A stretch of 64,000 bases of DNA from Croceicoccus sp. Ery15 (lineage in GTDB: Bacteria; Pseudomonadota; Alphaproteobacteria; Sphingomonadales; Sphingomonadaceae): contig NZ_CP087588.1 in NCBI RefSeq assembly GCF_020985305.1, positions 1,724,501 through 1,788,500 on the forward strand. Direction: 5' to 3'. Below are positions 1 to 8,135 of the stretch, piece by piece. The position numbers and the translations under genes were made by a program. Below the pieces are notes generated by a model. The model saw only the letters and a program-made list of their open reading frames with translations, was not told the origin of the DNA and ran no database searches. Positions within the stretch are counted from its first letter, which is position 1. Every line of letters begins with the position of its first letter.

Positions 1-1
1 G

Positions 2-1261
2 GGCGATTTCGCCTCGCTCTCCGATCATTTCGGCCATGTGGTGATCGATGCCAGCGCGCATTCGGCGGCGGAGATCGTGGCGCTGGCCGCGCGCGTGCGC
101 GAACATCGCGCCTCGGTGGTGCTGGGGCTGGACGGGCTGGATGTCGAATTGCAGATCCGCGCCTCGGCCCAGTTCCTGAACGCGCTGTTCGATGCCCCGC
201 GCGAGCACTGGTTCCCTGCCCTTGTCGTGGTGGACGAGGCGCAGATGTTCGCGCCATCGGCCAGCGGCGAAATGGCCGAGGATACGCGCCGCCTGTCGCT
301 GGGCGCGATGACGAACCTGATGTGCCGCGGTCGCAAGCGCGGCCTTGCGGGCATTGTCGCCACGCAGCGCCTTGCCAAGCTGGCCAAGAATGTCGCGGCA
401 GAGGCGTCGAACTTCCTGATGGGGCGCACATTCCTCGATATCGATATGCAGCGCGCCGCCGATCTTCTGGGGATGGAGCGCAAGCAGGCCGAACAGATCC
501 GCGATCTGGAACGCGGGCGCTTTCTGGGGCTGGGGCCCGCGATCACGCGGCGGCCCGTCGCCATCAAGATCGGACCGGTGAAATCGGGCTCGCGCGTCAA
601 CGCCAGCGCGCTCGTGCCGCTGCCCAGCGCCCCGCCCGAAGAGATGGAAGCGCTGCTCCACAAGGAGCTGGACAAGGTCGTCCCGCCGCCCCCTCCCCCG
701 CCGCCGCCGCGTCAGGATCCGGAGGAACTGGCCCGCCGCATGGAGCCTGCCGCACAGGCACGTGCCTCCTCTGGCGGACCTGCCGCGTCTGCCGTGACTT
801 CGGCGGAGAGCGAGGCGATGCTGGACGAAATCCTGGTAGAAATGGCGGGCGATACCAATATCACATTCCAACCAGCCGCCAGCCAGTTCCAGAGCTTTAT
901 GATGGCCTGCCGCCGCAGGGGCGCGACCGCCGCGCTGCTCGACATGGCGGCATTCCGGCGCCGTTTCGCCATTGCGGTGGCGGGGCTGGACCATCTGGAC
1001 GACGACATGCGCGAACGGGTGCTGGGCCTTGGCGCCATGGTCGATGACGATCTGCTCGCCCCGTTCCTGTTGATTGCCCGATCTGCGGCACAGGGCATGG
1101 AATCGCCCGACGAGGAGGAATTGTCGCGCGCCTATGGCACCAGCTCGCCGGGGCGCATCCGGCGGTTGCTGGAACATCTGGAACGCAAGGGGCTGATCGT
1201 GACCCGCGAGGATTACGGCGGCGGGCGCACGATCAATGTGCCGGGTCTTGAACTGGCTTAG
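2..1261 (+). CDS. HerA/DUF87-like ATP-binding protein, 5' truncated by the window edge
   Basis: The frame is open to the left edge, so the true start and the Walker A motif lie outside the window. The visible part carries a Walker B-like strand LVVVDEAQMF and a following R-rich segment (RGRKRGLAGIVATQR) that is typical of HerA/FtsK-like DUF87 ATPases. A run of nine prolines separates the ATPase from a C-terminal helical region ending in a winged-helix-like stretch (LLEHLERKGLIVTRED). Such proteins are probable DNA-translocating or DNA-processing ATPases; no NurA partner is visible here. The stop overlaps the convergent transporter gene by 4 bp. The family call is good, but the exact role is unknown. 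Confidence 0.75.
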   Translation, partial: GDFASLSDHFGHVVIDASAHSAAEIVALAARVREHRASVVLGLDGLDVELQIRASAQFLNALFDAPREHWFPALVVVDEAQMFAPSASGEMAEDTRRLSLGAMTNLMCRGRKRGLAGIVATQRLAKLAKNVAAEASNFLMGRTFLDIDMQRAADLLGMERKQAEQIRDLERGRFLGLGPAITRRPVAIKIGPVKSGSRVNASALVPLPSAPPEEMEALLHKELDKVVPPPPPPPPPRQDPEELARRMEPAAQARASSGGPAASAVTSAESEAMLDEILVEMAGDTNITFQPAASQFQSFMMACRRRGATAALLDMAAFRRRFAIAVAGLDHLDDDMRERVLGLGAMVDDDLLAPFLLIARSAAQGMESPDEEELSRAYGTSSPGRIRRLLEHLERKGLIVTREDYGGGRTINVPGLELA

Positions 1262-2529
1262 GCTTCCTCAACCCAGCCCTTGCGCAGCTTCGGCCCCGCC
1301 AGCAACATCAGCAGCCCTGCCAGCAGGTAAAGCGTCAGCCCCAGCAACATCGAATAGCGCAAGGCCTCGTCACCATAGATGGGCGTCAGCAGGGTCGAAA
1401 CCTGCCCCAGCGCATAAATGCCTCCGCCAAGACCGATCAGATTATTGATCAGCAGGAACAGCGCCGATGCCGTCGCCCGCGCGGGCGGAGGGACAAGGTG
1501 CTGAACAGCCGACAACACCGGCCCCAACCACACATAGACCAGCGCCTGCGGCAGGATGAACAGCGCGAACGCCAGCATCACGCTGCCGCTCATGATACCA
1601 AGCGCGAACAAAGGCGCGCCGATCAGGAATGCCGCACCCGGCACCCATGCGAACCATGCCCGGTCGCGCCCGCCCAGCCGGTCGCCGATCCAGCCGCCCA
1701 GCAGCATGCCCGCCACCCCGCCGATCAGCAGGACAAGGCCAAAGAACCACGCAGCCTCTACCAGCGTCAGGCCAAAGCTGCGCTGCAACAGGCTGGGCAG
1801 CCAGAATGCAAGGCCATAGCCGCACATCGAACTCGACGCAGCGCCAAAGGACAGGAACCAGAACGCGGGCTTTTTCGCCAGCATGCGCGCGGTTTCGGAC
1901 AGGCGGGGCTTGTCGATCACCGGCTCGCCCGCGGCCACCTGCGGACGATTGTCGCGCACCAGCAGGCGGAAAACGGGTGCGATCAATATGCCAAGAATGC
2001 CGACTGCCAGAAACGCCATGCGCCAGTCGACCCGCGCCGCGATATAGCCGCCCGCCAGCACGCCCGCCGCCGAACCCAGCGGAATGCCCAGCGAATAGAT
2101 CGACAGCGCAAACGCCCGCCTGTTCGACGGGAAATAGTCCCCGATCAGCGCATAGCTGGGCGCAACGCCCCCCGCCTCGCCAATACCGACCCCCAGCCGC
2201 GCAAGGAAGATGTGCCAGAACCCCTGCGCCGCGGCGCAGGCGGCGGTAAAGCCGCTCCACAACACCAGCGACACGGTGATCACCCAGCTGCGGCTGGTGC
2301 GATCGGCCAATGCCGCCAGCGGCACGGCAAGGGTGGAATAGAGGATCGCAAAAGCCAGCCCGCCCAGAACGCCCATTTCGGCATCGCTGAGATCCAGATC
2401 GGCCTGGATCGGGGCGGCAAGGATCGACAGGATCTGCCGGTCGACGAAGTTGAAGATATAGACGACCAGCAGCATCGCCAGCACCACATTGGGGCGCGAT
2501 TGCCGGGGATTGGCTGCGGCGTCGGTCAT
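1258..2529 (-). CDS. MFS transporter
   Basis: A 423-residue inner-membrane permease of the major facilitator superfamily. About 12 hydrophobic helices are visible, with the cytoplasmic loop motif LADRTSR after helix 2 and GDRLGGRDR in the second half. The start MTDAAANPRQ was chosen because its ATG overlaps the TGA of the upstream hydrolase as ATGA (2526-2529), which indicates translational coupling; a longer reading would begin inside the hydrolase gene. It is the last gene of the receptor-hydrolase-transporter operon, so it probably moves the ligand imported by the receptor, or its hydrolysis product, across the inner membrane. The substrate is not recognisable. Confidence 0.85.
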   Translation of the reverse strand: MTDAAANPRQSRPNVVLAMLLVVYIFNFVDRQILSILAAPIQADLDLSDAEMGVLGGLAFAILYSTLAVPLAALADRTSRSWVITVSLVLWSGFTAACAAAQGFWHIFLARLGVGIGEAGGVAPSYALIGDYFPSNRRAFALSIYSLGIPLGSAAGVLAGGYIAARVDWRMAFLAVGILGILIAPVFRLLVRDNRPQVAAGEPVIDKPRLSETARMLAKKPAFWFLSFGAASSSMCGYGLAFWLPSLLQRSFGLTLVEAAWFFGLVLLIGGVAGMLLGGWIGDRLGGRDRAWFAWVPGAAFLIGAPLFALGIMSGSVMLAFALFILPQALVYVWLGPVLSAVQHLVPPPARATASALFLLINNLIGLGGGIYALGQVSTLLTPIYGDEALRYSMLLGLTLYLLAGLLMLLAGPKLRKGWVEEA

Positions 2530-3422
2530 ACCGGATAGTGCTCCGTCAGGAATGTTTCGATCGCTTTGCGCGCCGCAGGCTCGTTCAGCAATGGGGTATG
2601 GCCGCGAAGGGGCACGTCGACCGATGCGAAGGGGCCTTCGTGCGTGCGGTCCATTTCCGCGACCGTGGCGGCGGACAGCAGATCGCTCATCACCCCGCGC
2701 ACGACCAGAACGGGTAGCCCGTCCATGGCCCGCCATACGGGCCACAGATCGACCTCGCCATTGCCGGATTCGTTCCCGGCCTCGAACGGAACGGCGATGG
2801 CGGGATCATAGTCATAGGCAACGCCATCCGCTGTGTCGCGGCAGGTGCGGCGGGCGAATTCCATCCAGTCGGCATCGGTGAAATCGGGAAAGACCGGCCC
2901 GTTCACCGCGCGGCATCCCGCTGCCGCCTCGTCCCAGTCGGCAAATGCGGGCGATTTGCCGACATAGCTGGCGATGCGGGCCAGCGCGTCGGGTTCCAGA
3001 TGCGCGCCCACATCGTTCATGATCACCGGCCCCACGCGCGGCGGCAGATCGCGCGAGCGTCCGCGATCCATCGCCGCCATGGCCATTGCGATCAGCCCGC
3101 CCATCGACGTGCCGATCAGCCCCGCGCTGTCGATGCCCAGATCGTCCATCAGCGCGAACATATCCTCGGCATAGACGGCGGGGTTGTAATGCGCCGGTTC
3201 GGGATCGCGGTCCGACAGGCCGCGACCGCGCACATCGGGGACGACCAGCCGGTATCTGCCACCCAGCCAGTCGATCAGCGGTTCGAAATCGGCGCTGTTG
3301 CGGGTGAGCGCATGGATCAGCAGCAGCGGCCGGGCGGCGCTGTCCGTCCCGGGATAATCCCGGGCGAACAGGTCCAGCCGCCCGTCCGCGCTGCGGAAGC
3401 GGTGGGATCGGTAATCCGTCAT
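2526..3422 (-). CDS. alpha/beta hydrolase
   Basis: A 298-residue alpha/beta-hydrolase-fold enzyme without a signal peptide, so probably cytoplasmic. The nucleophile elbow is GTSMGG (Ser106), the oxyanion region is LLIHALTRNS, the candidate acid is the Asp in VVRGVMSDLLS, and the catalytic His is in LRGHTPLLNEP. It lies 22 bp after the TonB-dependent receptor and overlaps the transporter by ATGA, so the three genes are likely co-transcribed. The context suggests hydrolysis of an ester or lactone taken up from outside. It could equally be a C-C hydrolase; the sequence does not fix the substrate. Confidence 0.85.
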   Translation of the reverse strand: MTDYRSHRFRSADGRLDLFARDYPGTDSAARPLLLIHALTRNSADFEPLIDWLGGRYRLVVPDVRGRGLSDRDPEPAHYNPAVYAEDMFALMDDLGIDSAGLIGTSMGGLIAMAMAAMDRGRSRDLPPRVGPVIMNDVGAHLEPDALARIASYVGKSPAFADWDEAAAGCRAVNGPVFPDFTDADWMEFARRTCRDTADGVAYDYDPAIAVPFEAGNESGNGEVDLWPVWRAMDGLPVLVVRGVMSDLLSAATVAEMDRTHEGPFASVDVPLRGHTPLLNEPAARKAIETFLTEHYPV

Positions 3423-3444
3423 GGCAATCCGGTCCGCGAGCGGA

Positions 3445-5781
3445 TCAGAAACGGATTTCGCCGGTCACGAACACGCGGCGCGGGTCGCCATAGAAACCGG
3501 TCAGCGTCCCTTCCTGCCCCAAAGTGGGCGCGCCATTCGCGCCGATGAAATTATAGCCCGACACGATATAGCGCTTGTCGAACAGGTTCTTGCCGTGAAC
3601 CCCGATCGAGAAGCGGTCGGAATCGTCGGTATAGACCACGCTGGCGTTGACAAGCGTAAAGCCGTCCTGATCCAGATAGGGATTGGGCACTTCGAACTGG
3701 CTGGCATCGCTGCGCATCGAGACGGAGCCGATGAAATCCACAATGCCGCTCGCCACCGGCAGGCCAAGGTCGAAACCGGCATTGACGGTGAATTCGGGCG
3801 TGTTCTGGAACACGCGCTCGTCCGCCACGTCATTTCCGAATGCGTCGATATATTCGTTGAACTTCGCATCCAGATAGCCAAGCGCGAAATTCACGTTGAA
3901 CCGGCTGCCCATCCCCGCGAAATCGCGACCCATCAGGGCGTTCATCTCGAACTCCACGCCGTTGACGTCGGCGTCGGCGGCGTTCGATGTGATGCCGATG
4001 AACGTTTCGTTCACGCCGTCGCCGTCGGAATCGACACCTGCCGATCCCGGGATCTGCACATCCTTGTACTGCGACATGAAACCGGCAAGGCTGATGTTCA
4101 GGCGGCGGTCGAGCAGCGAAGCCTTCCACCCCAGTTCAAAGCTGTCGACCGTTTCGGGGTCGAACTGCATGAAGTCATAGACTTCGTCATACGAAACCGT
4201 GCCGTCGCCATCGAAATCGGGGGCGCTGCTGGTCTGGCCGCGTGGGTCGAAGCCGCCGCCCTTGAAGCCCTTGGAATAGGTGAAATAGAAATTGTGATCG
4301 GGCGTCGGCATAAAGCTGATCGACGCGCGCGGCGTGAATTCCTTGAACGTCGCGCTATCGTCGAAGTCCGAAGTCACGGCGATCGGGATGGACCCTTCGG
4401 CGAACAGGTCGGAATAGCCCCCGATGAATGTGGTGCGCAGCACGCGCGACGAACGCTTGTCATAGGTGTAACGGCCGCCGACCGACAGGCTGAGCTGGTC
4501 GGTAAGGTCATAGGTGAAATCGCCGAACACCGACCATGTCTTGGTGTTCACATCGCCCAGCGTCTGCGCGGTCAGGCCCGGCAGGCTGATCAGATCGCCC
4601 GTGGTCCAGATGCCCACGTCGAACGCGGTATAGGCATTGGCGTCAAGGTAATAGGCGCCCAGCACACCCGAAAGCCGGTCGCCTTCGTACAGCAATTGCA
4701 GTTCCTGGCTGAACTGGTCGTTCTTGTAGATCGCGGGCACGTCGACATCGACGGCGGGCAGCGAATCGAAGTCGATGGGCGAGGTCGATTCATCCTTTCG
4801 ATAGCCGGTGATCGACTTCAGCGTGATCGTGTCGGACAGTTCGAGCGCCATGTTGAGCGCGCCGCCATAGGCCTCCACTTCCTGATCCACGACATCCAGA
4901 CCGGCGCGCGTGTCATAGGGATCGTCCAGAACCGGCGCGCCGCTGACCATGCCCTCGATCAGGCGGTGGCCCTGACGGGCGGCGGAATCGTCCTTGACGT
5001 AATCGCCCGAAAGGCGTGCGAAAAACGCGCCGCTCTCGAACTCGATAGTGCCGCGCGCGGCCCATACGTCCTTGTTATAATTCTCCACCCCGTCCTGATA
5101 GAGATTGTCGCCGAACCCGCCGCGCGACAGGCGCGCGCCGCTGGCGCCGATATTCAGATTATCGCCGATGGGCGTGGAGGCCGTGACGATCAGATCGGCC
5201 TGGTTATAGGAGCCATAGGTGCCGCGGACCTTCACCTCGGTCTCGTCAGGCAGGCGCGCGGTGACATATTTGATCGCGCCGCCGATGGTGTTGCGGCCGT
5301 AAAGCGTACCCTGCGGACCGCGCAGCACCTCGATCCGTTCGACATCGTAAACGTCCAGAACGGCAGCCTGCGGGCGGTTCAGATAGACATCGTCGACATA
5401 CAGGCCGACGCCTGCCTCGAAACCGGCGACGGGGTCCTGCTGGCCCACGCCGCGGATAAAGGCGGTCAGCGTGGTATTGGTGCCGCGCGATACTTCCAGC
5501 GTCAGGTTCGGGACCTGCTCGCCGATTTCCTCGATCGTCTGGGTGCCCTGCTTGGCCATGGCGTCGCCGCTGATCGCGGTGACGGAAATCGGAACGTCGA
5601 TCAGCCGCTCTTCGCGGCGGCGGGCGGTGACGACGATGGCATCGCCGTAATCGACGTCATCGGTAATCTCGGTTTCGGCGACGGCATCGGCAGCGTCCTG
5701 CGCAATGGCGGACGGCGCGGCGATGGCGGTGGAAATGGCAAAAACACACGCGGTCGTATGCCGCAGACGGGCCTTCAGCAT
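3445..5781 (-). CDS. TonB-dependent outer-membrane receptor
   Basis: A 778-residue TonB-dependent receptor. The ATG at 5781 is preferred because GGGAGA lies 7 nt upstream and it opens a clean signal peptide ending IAAPSAIAQ; a GTG five codons earlier overlaps that Shine-Dalgarno. After the signal come the sphingomonad-type IVVTARRRE motif, the plug domain (VERIEVLRGPQGTLYGRNTIGG) and a 22-stranded barrel ending in a terminal Phe (VFVTGEIRF). Two Asp/Gly-rich loops near residues 522-533 and 584-594 look like calcium-binding EF-hand loops. It heads an operon with a hydrolase and an MFS transporter and is divergent from a TetR gene, which suggests ligand-induced uptake. Confidence 0.93.
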   Translation of the reverse strand: MLKARLRHTTACVFAISTAIAAPSAIAQDAADAVAETEITDDVDYGDAIVVTARRREERLIDVPISVTAISGDAMAKQGTQTIEEIGEQVPNLTLEVSRGTNTTLTAFIRGVGQQDPVAGFEAGVGLYVDDVYLNRPQAAVLDVYDVERIEVLRGPQGTLYGRNTIGGAIKYVTARLPDETEVKVRGTYGSYNQADLIVTASTPIGDNLNIGASGARLSRGGFGDNLYQDGVENYNKDVWAARGTIEFESGAFFARLSGDYVKDDSAARQGHRLIEGMVSGAPVLDDPYDTRAGLDVVDQEVEAYGGALNMALELSDTITLKSITGYRKDESTSPIDFDSLPAVDVDVPAIYKNDQFSQELQLLYEGDRLSGVLGAYYLDANAYTAFDVGIWTTGDLISLPGLTAQTLGDVNTKTWSVFGDFTYDLTDQLSLSVGGRYTYDKRSSRVLRTTFIGGYSDLFAEGSIPIAVTSDFDDSATFKEFTPRASISFMPTPDHNFYFTYSKGFKGGGFDPRGQTSSAPDFDGDGTVSYDEVYDFMQFDPETVDSFELGWKASLLDRRLNISLAGFMSQYKDVQIPGSAGVDSDGDGVNETFIGITSNAADADVNGVEFEMNALMGRDFAGMGSRFNVNFALGYLDAKFNEYIDAFGNDVADERVFQNTPEFTVNAGFDLGLPVASGIVDFIGSVSMRSDASQFEVPNPYLDQDGFTLVNASVVYTDDSDRFSIGVHGKNLFDKRYIVSGYNFIGANGAPTLGQEGTLTGFYGDPRRVFVTGEIRF

Positions 5782-5782
5782 C

Positions 5783-5848
5783 CAATATTCTCCCACTTGG
5801 AACCTTTGTTATGACCCGGTGAATATTGAAACCCGAACCACCTTTCAA
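5783..5848. promoter_or_regulatory. divergent control region with candidate TetR operator repeats
   Basis: The 114-bp space between the receptor and the TetR gene is AT-rich compared with its surroundings. It contains an inverted pair CAATATTC (5783-5790) / GAATATTG (5821-5828) and a shorter pair TTGAAA (5826-5831) / TTTCAA (5843-5848). TetR proteins usually bind palindromes in the promoter they share with a divergent target. That these repeats are the operator is inference. Confidence 0.35.
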
Positions 5849-5895
5849 CTTTAAAATTTTGCCAAGCGCGATTTTGCGGTTTAGCCAGTGTCCTT

Positions 5896-6516
5896 ATGAC
5901 CACAGATCGCCCCGCCATCGCCCTTGCCGGCGGCAAGCAGCCGCGCACGGAACGCGGCCGCAAAAGCTTGCGCAAGCTGCTGGATGCCGCCGCGCTGGAG
6001 TTCGGGGAAAAGGGATTCCACGATGCCTCTATCAGCGGGATCACCCGCCGCGCAGGCATGGCGCTGGGCAGTTTCTATACCTATTTCGACAGCAAGGACG
6101 CGCTGTTCCGCGCATTGGTGAACGATCTGTCGGCCCGCGTCGGTGAAGAAGCTGGCAAGGCGCTGGCGGGCGGCCACGATGCGCTGGGAGCCGAACGCGC
6201 GGCGTTTTCCGCATTCCTCAACTTCGCGCGCGAGCATCAGGAAATCTATCGCATCATCGACGAGGCTGAATTCGTCGATCCCGACAGCTTCCGCGCCCAT
6301 TACGAATCGGCAGCGCAGCGCATTCACGAACGCTTGCAACGCGGCGTGGCTTCGGGCGAATTCCGCCCCGATCTGGACGAGGCTTGCGCATGGGCGATCA
6401 TGGGCATGAACGTGTTCCTCGGCCTGAAATACGCGGTCTGGTCCGATGGCCGCGCGACCGACGATATTGCCGGCATCGCCAGCGCCTTGCTGGAAAAAGG
6501 CATCGTAAAGCGTTGA
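5896..6516 (+). CDS. TetR/AcrR-family transcriptional regulator
   Basis: A 206-residue regulator with the TetR N-terminal helix-turn-helix at about residues 22-66: LLDAAALEFGEKGFHDASIS, then ITRRAGMALGSFYTYFDSKD, ending with the usual YxYFxSKDALF element. The C-terminal ligand-binding half is helical and not family-specific by eye. It is transcribed divergently from the receptor-hydrolase-transporter operon across 114 bp with inverted repeats. The simplest reading is a local repressor of that operon responding to the imported ligand. Confidence 0.88.
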   Translation: MTTDRPAIALAGGKQPRTERGRKSLRKLLDAAALEFGEKGFHDASISGITRRAGMALGSFYTYFDSKDALFRALVNDLSARVGEEAGKALAGGHDALGAERAAFSAFLNFAREHQEIYRIIDEAEFVDPDSFRAHYESAAQRIHERLQRGVASGEFRPDLDEACAWAIMGMNVFLGLKYAVWSDGRATDDIAGIASALLEKGIVKR

Positions 6517-6624
6517 AAAACCGTACCGCCGCGTAACGAAATCGCATCATTCAGCCGCGATGCAGGATCGGCCTGACAGCTTTCGGGCCGGCTTTTGCGC
6601 GCATAATCCGTTGGGGGACGATCG

Positions 6625-8124
6625 ATGAAGCATTTCAGACTGGCACTGGCACTGACTTTGGGAACAGGCTGCACGGCGATGGCGGCCTTTGCGCAGGATG
6701 CCAGCGACCCCACCGGCAAAAGCCAGCAGGGCGATGTTTCCGTCACCATCTATAACGGCGATACCGCTCTGGTGCAGGACGTGCGCGATCTGTCGTTTCC
6801 GCGCGGGCGGACGCGGATCGAATTTCCCGACGTGTCCAGCCGCATCCGGCCCGAGACATTGAGCTTTGCTGCCGACAATACGGGCATTGTCGAACAGAAT
6901 TTCGATTTCGACCTGCTGACCCCGTCGAAGCTGATGGAAAAGGCGGTGGGCGAAACGATCACGCTGGTCCGCACCAATCCCGCCACCGGCGCCGAAACGC
7001 GCGAACGGGCCAAGGTTCTGTCGGTCGCGGGCGGCGTGGTGGTGCAGATCGGCGACCGGATCGAGGTGCTGCGCGACGACGGCCTGCCGGTGCGCGCAGT
7101 GTTCGATCGCGTGCCCGACGGGCTGCGCGCCCGCCCCACCCTTTCGGTCACCGTAGATTCGAGCACGGCAGGGCGGCGGCCAGCCTCTATCCGCTATCTG
7201 ACGACGGGGCTGGGCTGGAACGCCGACTACGTGTCGCTGTATGACGAGGCTTCGGGCACGCTGGACATGCAGGGCTGGGTCACGCTGACCAATAACACCG
7301 GCACGACATTCGAAAACGCGAAAACCGTGCTGGTGGCCGGCGATCCGTCGACCGGGCGCAACAATTACAGGCCGCAGCCGCCGCGCAATCAGGTCCGTTC
7401 CATCGGCACCGAAAGCGCGGATCGCGAGCGTCTGGCGGATTATTACCTCTATCCGCTCGACGCGCGGACCACCATCGCCAATGCGCAGACCAAGCAGGTC
7501 AGCTTCATGGACGTGCAGGGCGTGCCCGCGCGCAAGATCTATGCCCGCACGCTGAACTGGATGCAGAACGACAGCGATCCGGTGCAGGTGGAAAGCCGCC
7601 TCGCCTTCTCCTCGTCGCGCGAGGGCGGATTGGGCGATGCACTGCCTGCTGGCACGGTGCGTTTCTACCAGCGCGATGCGCAGGGCACGCCGCAATTCAT
7701 CGGCGAGGACGCCATCGGCCATACGCCCATGGGCAGCGAGATGAGCCTGAAGCTGGGCGATGCGTTCGACATTTCGGTACAGGCCAGCGTCACCGCGCGG
7801 GCGAAGATCGATTCCGAGGAATATGTCCGTTCGGCCCGATACCGCGTGATCGAGGATGACCGCGTCCGCCAGATTACCGTCGAACGCGCGCAGACATTCT
7901 ATCGCACCACCATGCAATATCGCGTGACCAATGCGAAAGCACAGCCGGTGACCGTCGATGTCGCACAGGCGGGGCTGGATCGTGGATGGTGGAGCAACGA
8001 CTTTCGCGTCGTCAGCGAAAGCATCAAGGGCGAACAGGTCAATCTGGACAAGCGGCAATGGGCCGTGCCCGTTCCCGCCAATGGAGAAACCGTGCTGACC
8101 GTGGTTTACGAGACGCGATACTAG
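6625..8124 (+). CDS. DUF4139 domain-containing exported protein (first copy)
   Basis: A 499-residue protein with a Sec signal peptide (MKHFRLALALTLGTGCTAMAAFAQ) and a GGGGA Shine-Dalgarno 6 nt before the ATG. The body is beta-rich and matches the DUF4139 pattern: VTIYNGDTALVQDVRDLSFP at the N-terminus, LTTGLGWNADYVSLYDE in the middle, and a C-terminal sandwich ending NGETVLTVVYETRY. The biochemical function of this family is not established. The next gene starts 11 bp downstream and encodes a divergent paralogue, so the two probably form an operon and perhaps act together in the periplasm or at the outer membrane. Confidence 0.8.
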   Translation: MKHFRLALALTLGTGCTAMAAFAQDASDPTGKSQQGDVSVTIYNGDTALVQDVRDLSFPRGRTRIEFPDVSSRIRPETLSFAADNTGIVEQNFDFDLLTPSKLMEKAVGETITLVRTNPATGAETRERAKVLSVAGGVVVQIGDRIEVLRDDGLPVRAVFDRVPDGLRARPTLSVTVDSSTAGRRPASIRYLTTGLGWNADYVSLYDEASGTLDMQGWVTLTNNTGTTFENAKTVLVAGDPSTGRNNYRPQPPRNQVRSIGTESADRERLADYYLYPLDARTTIANAQTKQVSFMDVQGVPARKIYARTLNWMQNDSDPVQVESRLAFSSSREGGLGDALPAGTVRFYQRDAQGTPQFIGEDAIGHTPMGSEMSLKLGDAFDISVQASVTARAKIDSEEYVRSARYRVIEDDRVRQITVERAQTFYRTTMQYRVTNAKAQPVTVDVAQAGLDRGWWSNDFRVVSESIKGEQVNLDKRQWAVPVPANGETVLTVVYETRY

Positions 8125-8135
8125 GGGGCGGCGCG

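Noticed and set aside
3421..5814. Long plus-strand open frame of 797 codons
   Set aside because: It mirrors the TonB-dependent receptor on the other strand; the receptor has signal peptide, plug and barrel motifs, while this frame shows none.
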